A stretch of 42,513 nt of DNA from Bacteroidales bacterium. Its GTDB lineage: Bacteria > Bacteroidota > Bacteroidia > Bacteroidales > P3. The position numbers and the translations under genes are program-made. The notes beneath the pieces are model-generated. The model was not told where the DNA came from, made no database searches, and was given only the letters and a program-made list of their open reading frames with translations. Of this stretch, positions 1 to 8,597 are shown piece after piece (the stretch's first letter is position 1; the number at the start of each line of letters is the position of its first letter). The DNA lies in the NCBI GenBank assembly GCA_031257915.1, contig JAIRNR010000070.1, positions 1-42,513 on the forward strand, given 5' to 3'.

Positions 1-35
1 ACCAGCGCTAGTGCGCAAATTAAATTCTTTTTCAT
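1..35 (-). CDS. Start of an exported protein, cut by the window edge
   Basis: An ATG at 35-33 on the minus strand opens a frame reading MKKNLICALAL up to the window edge. Two lysines followed by a hydrophobic run look like the start of a signal peptide. Only eleven complete codons are visible, so the product cannot be named. The gene lies 92 bp downstream of the DUF6377 regulator and in the same direction, with a possible TAnnTTTG promoter box in the gap, so it may have its own promoter. Confidence 0.5.
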   Translation of the reverse strand, partial: MKKNLICALAL

Positions 36-85
36 AATATTTTTCTTTTATTTATTAGATTATACATTTTCAGATACAAAACTTA

Positions 86-93
86 CAAAATTA
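86..93 (-). promoter_or_regulatory. Possible Bacteroidota -7 promoter box
   Basis: The minus strand reads TAATTTTG, matching the TAnnTTTG -7 consensus of the Bacteroidota primary sigma factor. It lies about 50 bp before the ATG at 35. No clear TTTG -33 element is seen, so this is a weak call. Confidence 0.28.
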
Positions 94-127
94 CTATTTT
101 TTTCTTATTTTTTGTCGCCACCGATTT

Positions 128-1771
128 TTATTCTATGCTTTTAACTATTTCGTCAAAATCGTCGCGGGCGATAATCGCCTTATTTCTTACTTTTACCCGA
201 CAATTATAGACCGTATTCACGGAAAGACGCAAGAACTCGGCAATTTTTGCACTGTCGCTTATACCGAGCCGCACGAGTGCATAAACACGGAGTTCCGTAT
301 TAAGAATTTCGCCTTTTTTAACGGTAATTTGCTGGTCGGGCAGTAACAGTTTATTAAATTTTTCTATAAAATCGGGAAATATATTTAAGAAAGCAGTATC
401 AAAATCGTGAAGCAAATCATCTGTATCCTTGCGGAGTTCCCTCTCTTTTTCACTCACATAAAGCAATTCGTCCGTTTGTCCGCTTTTTATTTTTTTTATT
501 ACAAAACGGCGATATTCATCTAACCGCAATATATGGAGAGAACACATTCTTATAAACTGTCCCACATATTCTTCCTTTATATGGTTATTTTCTACAAGTG
601 CTTTGTTTGCACGTCTTAAATTGCCCTCTGTAACAGACAGATTTTTTCTATGCGAATAGTTGTAATACAGAGCAATAATAAGCAATATAACAAGCAAACT
701 TATTATAATAACAAAATAGAACAAGGTACGGTTCTGCCTTTCGAGCATTTTACCGTACAGTCCGTCTGTTGCATAAAGTATATCGGCACTTTGCCATTTT
801 CTTACGGGAGCATTAAAAAGCAGCGTTTCATCCCATGAAAAACGCATGTAATTGTACGCTCTGTCTATATCTTTTTCCGCAAGCAGTATTTCGGCAAGCA
901 TCCACAATGAAGCATGGTCTCTTGTTGCGGAAATAATATCCGACGAAGCCGATAATGCGAGATAATATTTATACTTTTCATTATCGCCCATCATTCTGTA
1001 TGTATATGCTCTGTGAAATGCGGCTAATGCATATTCCGACGAGGCGAAAGTATCATTCTTCAAACGAGTATCATTTATTTCAAGTGCTTCGCGAAACCTG
1101 CCCTGATTTCTTAATCTTTCCTCTACAAGTAAAAGGGATATTTCGTTGTCGGACGGAAGTATGTCTATAAGGGTATCTTTATATAATTCCATTATTTTAC
1201 CGTAACCGTCTCCCAATTTTATATTTTGACTGTTTGTGTAAAGTTGTGTATATATATGAAGTTGCGCCTGATAATAATTTATGTAATCGGTTTCCGTAAA
1301 GTATTTTTTATCCACACCTTCAAGTATGTCGGCTGCCTGCTTGTACAAACCTGCAGAATGTGCCATAAAAGAACTTGTCTTGATTATACTTTCGTTCAAC
1401 AGCATTTTGTCATTTATGCTATGTGCGATTTTCATATTTTGGTTAAGGTAATATTGCGTACTGTCGCACGAATAAGCATAATTAAGTTCTATAAGTTGAC
1501 TGTTGAGTCCGTATCGGGCAATTTCAGTTTCCGTTTGCCCGCTTTGCCGATTTTTAATTTGCTCTATTTTCTTCTGTTTTTCCGCATTGTATATTTTGCT
1601 GCGCTTTAAGACATCATCCAAATTCAAATAAGCCTTTTTCAGTAAATCTCCGTTGATGGCACTGTCATTTTGAACGCTTATTATGTTTGATGAAAAGCAT
1701 GTGTACATAACAGTAACCACGATTGTCAATAATATCGTAACTCTGTAAATCGCTTGCGTAATTTTGTTCAT
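128..1771 (-). CDS. DUF6377-type membrane-bound transcriptional regulator
   Basis: This 547-residue protein has the layout of Bacteroidota DUF6377 regulators. There is an N-terminal hydrophobic segment (about residues 8-28), then a long helical TPR-like region with repeated Tyr/Ala/Leu helices and a SYALAAFHRAYTYRMMGD-type stretch. A second membrane helix follows near 349-371, then a charged helical linker, and finally a C-terminal LuxR/FixJ-like helix-turn-helix near 490-540 (DSAKIAEFLRLSVNTVYN). The family is believed to sense an extracytoplasmic signal with the TPR region and bind DNA from the membrane; the ligand is not known. It starts 25 bp after the stop of the type B T9SS protein gene, so it may be cotranscribed with the upstream surface-protein, amylase and peptidase genes and could regulate them or the gene at the left edge. 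Family identity is fairly sure; the regulon is inference. Confidence 0.8.
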   Translation of the reverse strand: MNKITQAIYRVTILLTIVVTVMYTCFSSNIISVQNDSAINGDLLKKAYLNLDDVLKRSKIYNAEKQKKIEQIKNRQSGQTETEIARYGLNSQLIELNYAYSCDSTQYYLNQNMKIAHSINDKMLLNESIIKTSSFMAHSAGLYKQAADILEGVDKKYFTETDYINYYQAQLHIYTQLYTNSQNIKLGDGYGKIMELYKDTLIDILPSDNEISLLLVEERLRNQGRFREALEINDTRLKNDTFASSEYALAAFHRAYTYRMMGDNEKYKYYLALSASSDIISATRDHASLWMLAEILLAEKDIDRAYNYMRFSWDETLLFNAPVRKWQSADILYATDGLYGKMLERQNRTLFYFVIIISLLVILLIIALYYNYSHRKNLSVTEGNLRRANKALVENNHIKEEYVGQFIRMCSLHILRLDEYRRFVIKKIKSGQTDELLYVSEKERELRKDTDDLLHDFDTAFLNIFPDFIEKFNKLLLPDQQITVKKGEILNTELRVYALVRLGISDSAKIAEFLRLSVNTVYNCRVKVRNKAIIARDDFDEIVKSIE

Positions 1772-1796
1772 TGGGTGTTTGCTTTTTACATGTCTA

Positions 1797-3626
1797 TTAT
1801 CTCACAAGTGTAATATTGCCTGTGCGGTCGGTTATTTTATCGCCTTTTTTTATGAAGATATAGTATATGTAAACGCCCGCAGGTATTTTTTTGCCGTGTA
1901 CTGTGCCGTCCCAACCTGTTGCGGGGTCTTTGCTTCGGAAAATCATTTTGCCTGTACGGTCGTAAATACGGAAATCATATTCCGATATATTCCTTATATT
2001 GCCCACAGGCTTGTATTCTGTTGTTATTCTACCGTCCGGCACAAAACCTGTCGGCATAAAGAAATCGGGCAGGTCTGTTGTTTCAAGAGTTACAATGTTG
2101 GAACGCGATAAAACAATTGACAGTGCCGTATCCTGCGAATTTACACTTGTATCAACTTTCGGGCGGGCAATTGCTTCTACGAAATATTGTGTACCAAACG
2201 CTTCTTCAAGCAACTGCACTGTAAGGTCGTAAGTTGTGCCGTAAACGCTGTCTATCAGAGTGAATACACTGCTGTTCTGCCTGTCTGTTTCGTAAATTCC
2301 ATACACATCTACCCCATCACTCCATCCTTCGTACGCATTCCACGAAAAGCGAAAAAGATTTTCGCCCGCTACTGCCGCTGTTAAAAGCATTGTCGTATGC
2401 ACTTCGCTTTCGTGCACGGCGCGTCCGCATGTATCGCTTATCACACCGTAATAACAGTAATTTCTCTCCGCCGCATTGATATTATTATCAATCCATATAT
2501 CCGGCGGATTTTTCCAGTCTATTACTTTCTCAAAAGCAGTTCCATCATCGCTGCGGTACAGTTCCACTGACCCAAAGAGAACACTTGTGTCGGCATTTGG
2601 CAACACCGTTACAGTGCCGTCCTCATTTACGGAAACACTCGTAATATGAAATTCTTTCGGTACAGGAGGCGGCAAAACGGTGAAAGAATCAACATACGCA
2701 GAGGCGGAAATACCTGTTACGGAATTCCGCGCTACAATTCTAAAAGCAACAAATTCCGAAATATCCGACGACCGCATTGTAAAGACATGGTTTAGCGCAT
2801 AAGGAGCATCCGTAACCATTGCGCTTTCACCGTTTTGCCGCAGTCCATACAGCAACAGGCGGTCGGGATTTTCAAGAGAATTTCCGGCAGCACCGTACTT
2901 TACGGATACTTTATCATCACAACCGTTATAGGTAATTTCACTCGCGGCGGCAAAAAGACCGTCCGATATTCGGCTACGGTTATCACATCTGTCAAAAACC
3001 TGCAATTTAAATTCAAGCGCAAGTGCCTGTGAGCGCGGAAGCAGCGTGTCATATCCTGTCTGTGAAATGTCGTTAAATCGTGTAAAATCCAAACCTCCCT
3101 GCGCCGATTCGCCGCTCTGACTCAAAATAATATATCCTTCCGCATCTGCAGAAACACCCCTGCTCCAACCGAAACATAGATTGCCATTCATATCTACACT
3201 TACCGAATCCAAAGGAACATACTCCGGCGGAACTTTATCTTCAACAAAAAGCGTTTTTATATCGGATATTCCAAGCCATACAGTGTCATATAAATCGGGA
3301 ATACCGGCAAATGCGCGATAGCTAATACTGTCGCCGCAGGCATGTACGGAATCGTTATAAACGGTATAAACATCCGCAACACCGTAAACAGTTGCAATAT
3401 CACTCCACGTTTCTGCCGAAGACCGCTGAAGCACAAAAACAGTATTAACAATATCCGAAAATCCCGAACTGCTCCATCTCAAATAAACTACACCGTCTTT
3501 CAAAGAAGCGTCGGAATATATTAACGAAAACACAGGAGTATCCGTATCGGCAGGACGACTTGAATACACTATATTCCCCAGAAAGAGCAGGGTTAATATG
3601 GCATAAAACCGACAGTAGTAACTCAT
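1797..3626 (-). CDS. Surface protein with fibronectin-like domains and CHU_C (T9SS type B) tail
   Basis: This 609-residue protein has an N-terminal signal sequence (about 1-22, hydrophobic after MSYYCRFY). Several beta-rich, fibronectin type III-like modules follow; recurring phrases such as 'VYLRWSSSGFSDI' and 'LFRFSWNAYEGWSDG' are typical of Fn3 strands. The last 85 or so residues form a gliding-motility-associated C-terminal domain: 'FMPTGFVPDG', 'YDFRIYDRTGKMIFRS', 'GWDGT', 'IPAGVYIYYI'. In this family that domain is a T9SS type B sorting signal, directing export across the outer membrane and often surface attachment. No catalytic motif is seen. It lies 19 bp downstream of the GH13 gene and 25 bp upstream of the DUF6377 regulator, so these genes probably share a transcript. 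A binding or adhesion role is inference. Confidence 0.8.
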   Translation of the reverse strand: MSYYCRFYAILTLLFLGNIVYSSRPADTDTPVFSLIYSDASLKDGVVYLRWSSSGFSDIVNTVFVLQRSSAETWSDIATVYGVADVYTVYNDSVHACGDSISYRAFAGIPDLYDTVWLGISDIKTLFVEDKVPPEYVPLDSVSVDMNGNLCFGWSRGVSADAEGYIILSQSGESAQGGLDFTRFNDISQTGYDTLLPRSQALALEFKLQVFDRCDNRSRISDGLFAAASEITYNGCDDKVSVKYGAAGNSLENPDRLLLYGLRQNGESAMVTDAPYALNHVFTMRSSDISEFVAFRIVARNSVTGISASAYVDSFTVLPPPVPKEFHITSVSVNEDGTVTVLPNADTSVLFGSVELYRSDDGTAFEKVIDWKNPPDIWIDNNINAAERNYCYYGVISDTCGRAVHESEVHTTMLLTAAVAGENLFRFSWNAYEGWSDGVDVYGIYETDRQNSSVFTLIDSVYGTTYDLTVQLLEEAFGTQYFVEAIARPKVDTSVNSQDTALSIVLSRSNIVTLETTDLPDFFMPTGFVPDGRITTEYKPVGNIRNISEYDFRIYDRTGKMIFRSKDPATGWDGTVHGKKIPAGVYIYYIFIKKGDKITDRTGNITLVR

Positions 3627-3645
3627 GGCTGGCTTGCAGGCAACG

Positions 3646-4959
3646 TTAATTTTTACCGTATGTGGTTATTGAATATTCCCATGGTTTCAGGGGTAACATT
3701 TTATCCGAGCCGTCACGCGGACAGGCAAAAGCGCAGGGAATTTCCTTATCGCTGAAATTGAAAAAGCAAATAACCGTATCGCCCGGAATAATACGGACAA
3801 AAGCATAAACATTATCGTGCTCGGAAGTCATTACTTCACCGAATGTACCACCGTCGGGATAACTGTGAAGTGCAGGATGCTTCTCACGCAGATCGTTCAT
3901 CTTTTTGTAAAACTCTGTCCATTTTGCAGCGTTCGGTCCTGTCCAGTCTATACTGTCCTTTTCAAAAAAAGAAAGACTGCGGTCAAAGCCTGCTTCCTGC
4001 CCGCTGTAAATAAGCGGTACTCCCGGCAGTGTGTATGTAAGTGCGGCAAACGCTTCGGTTCCCTCGCCCATACGTTCAAATTCGCTGCCTTTCCACGAAT
4101 TTTCATCGTGATTGGAAGTGAAATACATCGGAATTGCACTTTGCGGAAAATCATTTATCATACGTGCTATCTGCTTGCGGATAGCGTTTACATTTTCTTT
4201 TCCCTGTGCAACTTCGTTCATTGCGTTATGCAATCCCCATGAATAATACACGTCAAATGCGAAGTTCATCAATTCGGGCTTTTCAGCTTCGGCAAGCATA
4301 AAAAGATTCTCTTTAACCTTGCGCAATTCAGGCACGGTTTCATTCCAAAAATCTGTGGGAACTTCACCCGCAACATCGCACCGAAAGCCGTCAATATCTG
4401 CCTCAGTAAGCCAAAATTTCATACACTTAACCATTTCGGCACGCATGTCCCGATTAGTATAATCAAGTTGGGCAATATCTGTCCAGTCGTATTTTACAGC
4501 GGGCGCATCTGTTGCCGTATCCCAAACATACCAGTCTTTATGACCGTTTTTAAGCCATACTGCGTCACGTGAAGTATGATTTGCAACCCAGTCAATAATA
4601 ACTTTCAGATTTAATTCATGCGCTTTTTTAACGAGTGTTTTAAAATCGTCAAGAGTACCAAATTCAGGATTTACCGCAGTATAATCAACTATTGAATAAT
4701 AACTGCCAAGCGTTCCTTTACGCCCTTCCACGCCTATGGGTGAAATCGGCATAATCCAAATAATGTCAACGCCAAGTTCCTTTAAACGCGGAAGTTCTTT
4801 TGTAAAAGCGTTAAAGGTACCCTCAGGCGTATATTGACGAATATTTACTTCGTATATAACGTCTGACGTTTTCCATTTTTGTTCATCACTTCTGTTAAAA
4901 AACAGTGTCAGTGCTACAGCTACGAGAGCCACCGCAAAAAGAGCAATAATTTTTTTCAT
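3646..4959 (-). CDS. Membrane-anchored GH13 alpha-amylase family enzyme
   Basis: The start chosen (ATG at 4959) gives MKKIIALFAVALVAVALTLFF, an uncleaved-looking N-terminal anchor. The frame is open 66 bp further upstream, but that stretch overlaps the peptidase gene and has no signal-like features. All four GH13 regions are present: DWVANHTS (region I, about residue 122), GFRCDVAG with the nucleophile Asp (about 194), LAEAE with the acid/base Glu (about 222), and TSNHDEN (about 282). It should cleave or transfer alpha-glucans or maltodextrins; the exact subfamily and substrate cannot be read from the motifs. The C-terminal 80 residues resemble the usual beta-sandwich domain C. No lipobox is seen, so it is probably held in the inner membrane facing the periplasm. 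The prolyl oligopeptidase gene ends 26 bp upstream. Confidence 0.88.
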   Translation of the reverse strand: MKKIIALFAVALVAVALTLFFNRSDEQKWKTSDVIYEVNIRQYTPEGTFNAFTKELPRLKELGVDIIWIMPISPIGVEGRKGTLGSYYSIVDYTAVNPEFGTLDDFKTLVKKAHELNLKVIIDWVANHTSRDAVWLKNGHKDWYVWDTATDAPAVKYDWTDIAQLDYTNRDMRAEMVKCMKFWLTEADIDGFRCDVAGEVPTDFWNETVPELRKVKENLFMLAEAEKPELMNFAFDVYYSWGLHNAMNEVAQGKENVNAIRKQIARMINDFPQSAIPMYFTSNHDENSWKGSEFERMGEGTEAFAALTYTLPGVPLIYSGQEAGFDRSLSFFEKDSIDWTGPNAAKWTEFYKKMNDLREKHPALHSYPDGGTFGEVMTSEHDNVYAFVRIIPGDTVICFFNFSDKEIPCAFACPRDGSDKMLPLKPWEYSITTYGKN

Positions 4960-4985
4960 ACGTTTATAATTTTTATTTTTTATAT

Positions 4986-7139
4986 TCAGTGCTTCATATT
5001 TAAGTTGTAAAATACAAATGACCACTGGTCGGCGGCTTCGGCAATAGCCTTACCTGTTGAGGATGCGCCGTGTCCGCTCATAACATCTATACGAATCAGG
5101 CAGGGATTACCGCATTTCTGCGCCGCCTGCAATGCAGCCGCAAATTTGAACGAGTGTGCGGGAACAACTCTGTCATCATGGTCGGCAGTAATAATTAAAG
5201 TTGCAGGGTAGCAAACACTGTCTTTAATATTGTGATAAGGAGAGTATCCATACAGACAGTGAAATTCTTCTTCATTGTCCGACGAGCCATAGTCGTCAAC
5301 CCAACCCCAACCGACTGTAAATTTATGAAAGCGCAACATGTCCATAACTCCAACCGCAGGCAATGCAACTTTGAATAAATCGGGACGTTGTGTCATACAC
5401 GCACCGACAAGCAATCCGCCATTAGAGCCGCCTTTGATTGCCAATTTTTCCGAAGATGTATATTTATTAGTGATAAGATATTCTGCCGCTGCAATAAAGT
5501 CGTCAAAGACATTCTGTTTTTGCAGACGCGTACCTTGCTTATGCCAGTCGCTTCCAAACTCGCCGCCGCCGCGTAAATTGGCAACTGCATAAACACCGCC
5601 GTTAAGCAAAAAGAAATAATTTGATATTGAGAATGACGGTGTCAAAGAGATGTTAAATCCACCATAACCATAAAGCAGAGTCGGATTATTTCCATCTAAC
5701 TTTATTCCTTTTTTATGAGTTATAAACATCGGAACTTCTGTGCCGTCTTTGCTTGTGTACCAAACCTGTTCGGTAACCAAATCATTACATTTCACGGCAA
5801 GTTCCGTTTGCGAATATATTTCAGGGGTCGGGTTATCTATATCGGCAACGCGAAATATAGTGTTGGGATTTGTATAAGAAGTCAGCGAATAGAAAAACTC
5901 GCTTTCGTCTTTTTTACCGCTAAATCCTCCGACAGAGCCGATTTCGGGCAATTTAATTTCCGTTTTTCCGCTACCATCCCTGCTAAACAGATATAGTGTT
6001 GATGCTGCATTATGAAAATACTCAGCAACAAGTTTATGACCCGCAGAAGCCACTCCGGTAAGCACATCCTCGCTTTCGGGGATAACGTCCGCCCACTTCG
6101 GATTTGCTGCCGCAATATCAATTTTCATTACTTTATAACGAGGCGCATTTTCATTTGTCCAAACATAAATTTCACTGCCGAAATTATCTACAATGCTGTA
6201 TTCATTTTTAAAATCTTTGTTTTCTGTTGATAAGCGATATAGATATACGGCGTATTTTTTCCCAAAATCGCGTTTTGACAAATCGCCTTTCGTTAAATCG
6301 CACACCCAAATATCATTTCCGTCTGTGCCTTTTGACACAGTGATATAAAGATATTTTTCATCGTCTGAAGTGCTGCAATAGTGATATAAAAGCGGATTTT
6401 TCAGATTCTGATAAATAAGTCTGTCGTCTTTCTGTTCCGTACCTATTCTGTGATAGTATATTTTTTGATATTCGTTCTTTTCACTTAAAGCACTGCCTTT
6501 CGGCGCGTCATAGCGGCTGTAAAAAAAGCCATCTCTATACCACCCTATACCGGTAAATTTAACCCATTTTAAAACGTCTTTAAGGTCGCTGCCGTCAATA
6601 CTCTTTAAATGAATTTCATTCCAGTCGCTGCCGCCGCTTGAAAGAGTATATGCGACATATTTATTATCGTTTGAAACACTTACGGCACCTACTCTTGTCG
6701 TACCGTCTTCCGATAATGTGTTCGGGTCGATAAATACTCTCTGTTCGCCGTCTAATCGGTCGCTGATATAAAGCACGCTTTGATTTTGCAAGCCATTGTT
6801 TTTCCAAACAAAATACTTGCTGCCATGCTTTGACGGTACGCCCTGACGCGGATAATCCCATATTTCAGTCAATTCCCCGCGAATTTTTTCACGGAAAGGG
6901 ATTTGCTCAAGATAAGCGTTAGTAACATCATTCTCGCTTTTAACCCACGCTGCGGTACTGTCGCTGCGGTCGTCTTCAAGCCAGTGATAAGGGTCTTCAA
7001 CATCAATGCCGAAATAGTTGTCGGTATGCTCAACTTTGGCTGTAGATGGATAAGTTACAGGAATAACAGGATTTTTTACTTGCTTGCAACCGGCAAGCAG
7101 ACATGAGGCAGAAATAGCCATAACAAAGAAACGTTTCAT
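4986..7139 (-). CDS. Prolyl oligopeptidase family lipoprotein (S9A)
   Basis: This 717-residue serine peptidase has a lipoprotein signal peptide (SCLLAGC, Cys18). A beta-propeller domain with the S9 N-terminal signature follows (YPSTAKVEHTDNYFG, then EDPYHWLED), then an alpha/beta-hydrolase domain from about residue 480. The catalytic Ser lies in GGSNGG (about 572), the Asp in TADHDDRV (about 655) and the His in MSGHGA (about 690), which is the complete triad with prolyl oligopeptidase spacing. Members cleave short peptides after proline; the propeller excludes large proteins. As a lipoprotein it would act in the periplasm or at the outer membrane in peptide scavenging. Length is normal for the family. 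It is the first gene of a minus-strand run with the amylase, the T9SS protein and the regulator. Confidence 0.92.
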   Translation of the reverse strand: MKRFFVMAISASCLLAGCKQVKNPVIPVTYPSTAKVEHTDNYFGIDVEDPYHWLEDDRSDSTAAWVKSENDVTNAYLEQIPFREKIRGELTEIWDYPRQGVPSKHGSKYFVWKNNGLQNQSVLYISDRLDGEQRVFIDPNTLSEDGTTRVGAVSVSNDNKYVAYTLSSGGSDWNEIHLKSIDGSDLKDVLKWVKFTGIGWYRDGFFYSRYDAPKGSALSEKNEYQKIYYHRIGTEQKDDRLIYQNLKNPLLYHYCSTSDDEKYLYITVSKGTDGNDIWVCDLTKGDLSKRDFGKKYAVYLYRLSTENKDFKNEYSIVDNFGSEIYVWTNENAPRYKVMKIDIAAANPKWADVIPESEDVLTGVASAGHKLVAEYFHNAASTLYLFSRDGSGKTEIKLPEIGSVGGFSGKKDESEFFYSLTSYTNPNTIFRVADIDNPTPEIYSQTELAVKCNDLVTEQVWYTSKDGTEVPMFITHKKGIKLDGNNPTLLYGYGGFNISLTPSFSISNYFFLLNGGVYAVANLRGGGEFGSDWHKQGTRLQKQNVFDDFIAAAEYLITNKYTSSEKLAIKGGSNGGLLVGACMTQRPDLFKVALPAVGVMDMLRFHKFTVGWGWVDDYGSSDNEEEFHCLYGYSPYHNIKDSVCYPATLIITADHDDRVVPAHSFKFAAALQAAQKCGNPCLIRIDVMSGHGASSTGKAIAEAADQWSFVFYNLNMKH

Positions 7140-7160
7140 AATATTCAGGTGTATTTTGCG

Positions 7161-7168
7161 TAAAGTTA
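7161..7168 (-). promoter_or_regulatory. Possible -7 promoter box for the peptidase gene
   Basis: The minus strand reads TAACTTTA, one mismatch from TAnnTTTG, 22 bp before the peptidase ATG in the short gap after the Fic gene. Similar TAACTT-type boxes precede several other transcription units in this window, which supports the call slightly. Confidence 0.27.
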
Positions 7169-7185
7169 CGATTTTTATGAGATAT

Positions 7186-8265
7186 TTATTTCACACGCCA
7201 AAAACCTGTTTTATCAGAGCCGATTCTCTCAATAATTCCATAATTTTTCAGTTTCTTTATATTTTTGTAAATGGTAACTTCAGAAACTTTTATACTTTTT
7301 GCCAACTCTGCAATGGTTATTTTTCTGTTTGATTGTATAAGTTTGATTATTTCAATCTGATTTACACCTAACTTTACACCTAACCTTACACCTAACTGTG
7401 CAGGATCATCTGCAATAACTTCGGTTTCGATAATAACAGATATTTTTCCATCTATCAAATCTTTGGCGAGCTGCAATTTCTTTTCTATATAAGCGGCGAT
7501 GTAATCTACAAATGGCTGTACCTGTTCAATGGTTGCATTTGCGCCATCATAAGGCAAAAAGCCGACAATTTTGTCGCATCTGCCCAACACATCAAGATAG
7601 TTACGGCGGTCGGCTGTGGGGATTACTATCATTGGGTAGCCGTGCCGATAGAGAATGTAATTGACTATCAGGCGGGCAATGCGTCCGTTGCCGTCTTCAA
7701 AAGGGTGGATACGAATATAGCGATAATGAAAAAGTGTAGCCAATTCCACAACAGACAGCTGTTTTTTTTGCTCTTCGTCGCGATACCAAGCTACTAAATC
7801 AGCCATTAGCGATGGCGTTTCTTCGGGCGAGGCATAGTCGAACATCTCACCCGAAGGCGTAATTACCGAATTTGGACGGGTTTTGTAAACGCCTGCGTGA
7901 ATCAGGTAACGGTATTCGCCATCGCGGCTCGTTTTGTAGAAATCGCCTGCGAGAATTGTGTTGTTGAGGTCTCTAATAAATTGTTCAGAAAGCGGTCTGT
8001 CCATATCCAATGCCTCGCGTTTGATCATTTGCAAACCAACATTCGATGCTTTCATTTCTTCCAAATCGCGCATCAATGCCTCGCCTTCCACTTTGCCGAA
8101 CAGCAGTAAAAGTTTGGTTTGTCCATAAGTCAGCGTATTCCCTTCCAAATGGTTGGTATTATAATTGAAGTCAATCATAAATTGTTGGTCCATACGACGC
8201 TGCATATCTTGTTTTAATGGCTGTGCATTTCGCCATTCCTGTAATAATTTCTCTATCTTATTCAT
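7186..8265 (-). CDS. Fic family protein with C-terminal winged helix
   Basis: The ATG at 8265 is chosen because it gives the usual family start MNKIEKLLQEW and is preceded by AAGGA. A GTG 45 bp upstream is in frame but adds nothing family-like. The Fic core motif HPFEDGNGRIAR is complete (catalytic His, phosphate-binding GNGR), so the protein should be an active AMPylase or related nucleotidyl transferase. An N-terminal TNHLEGN matches the (S/T)xxxE(G/N) inhibitory helix, so it is probably autoinhibited. A short linker LGVRLGVKLGVN leads into a winged helix-turn-helix (ITIAELAKSIKVSEVTIYKNIKKL). The target is not predictable. It follows the DUF721 gene closely and is the last gene of the FKBP-ispH-recF run. 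It is probably an accessory gene added to a core operon. Confidence 0.9.
   Translation of the reverse strand: MNKIEKLLQEWRNAQPLKQDMQRRMDQQFMIDFNYNTNHLEGNTLTYGQTKLLLLFGKVEGEALMRDLEEMKASNVGLQMIKREALDMDRPLSEQFIRDLNNTILAGDFYKTSRDGEYRYLIHAGVYKTRPNSVITPSGEMFDYASPEETPSLMADLVAWYRDEEQKKQLSVVELATLFHYRYIRIHPFEDGNGRIARLIVNYILYRHGYPMIVIPTADRRNYLDVLGRCDKIVGFLPYDGANATIEQVQPFVDYIAAYIEKKLQLAKDLIDGKISVIIETEVIADDPAQLGVRLGVKLGVNQIEIIKLIQSNRKITIAELAKSIKVSEVTIYKNIKKLKNYGIIERIGSDKTGFWRVK
7361..7396. repeat. Three 12-bp in-frame tandem repeats in the Fic linker
   Basis: Three consecutive copies of TTTACACCTAAC (the third begins with C) encode LGVR-LGVK-LGVN on the minus strand, between the Fic domain and the winged helix. 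Gain or loss of a unit changes linker length by four residues without a frameshift. Confidence 0.85.
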
Positions 8266-8306
8266 AATTATCCTTGATTCAAAATGTTCTTTATAATCAA
8301 ATAATC

Positions 8307-8597
8307 TCACAACAACACCGTCTTCTCAATAGCAACTTTTCCAAGTGCATTATTTATAGCAGTGGTTATCGTAGTTTGACGATACAGCAGATTATTTTTA
8401 GCAGCGGAAGACGATACTGAAATGTAGAGGATTTTATTCTTTAAGAAGATTTTCCTTATATGCGGAGTAAAATCGCCATAAACGGAGAGTATTTTTTTTG
8501 CAGTATAAATAATCTTTGCATTCTCAAACTTTTCCTCAAGACCTGTTCGCTTAAACATTAGAGAAAGCGCGTCACTTATCTTAACATTGTTATACAT
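8307..8597 (-). CDS. DUF721 (DciA-like) protein
   Basis: This 96-residue basic protein matches the DUF721 family in length and pattern: KISDALSLMFKRTGLEEKFENAKI, then a central beta region with VYGDFTPHIRKIFLKNKILYI and a conserved Lys/Arg-rich C-terminal half. DUF721 includes DciA, the replicative helicase loader found in bacteria that lack DnaC or DnaI. In Bacteroidota it often sits beside recF, as here: its start overlaps the recF stop by 8 bp, suggesting translational coupling. The expected role is helping load DnaB at replication start or restart in the cytoplasm. Whether this short version has the full DciA function is inference. Confidence 0.78.
   Translation of the reverse strand: MYNNVKISDALSLMFKRTGLEEKFENAKIIYTAKKILSVYGDFTPHIRKIFLKNKILYISVSSSAAKNNLLYRQTTITTAINNALGKVAIEKTVLL

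Noticed and set aside
3817-4242. 141-codon plus-strand frame
   Set aside because: It is antisense within the GH13 gene, whose four catalytic motifs fix the coding strand.
4960-5025. Longer start for the GH13 gene
   Set aside because: The upstream codons overlap the peptidase gene, and the ATG at 4959 gives a normal N-terminal anchor.
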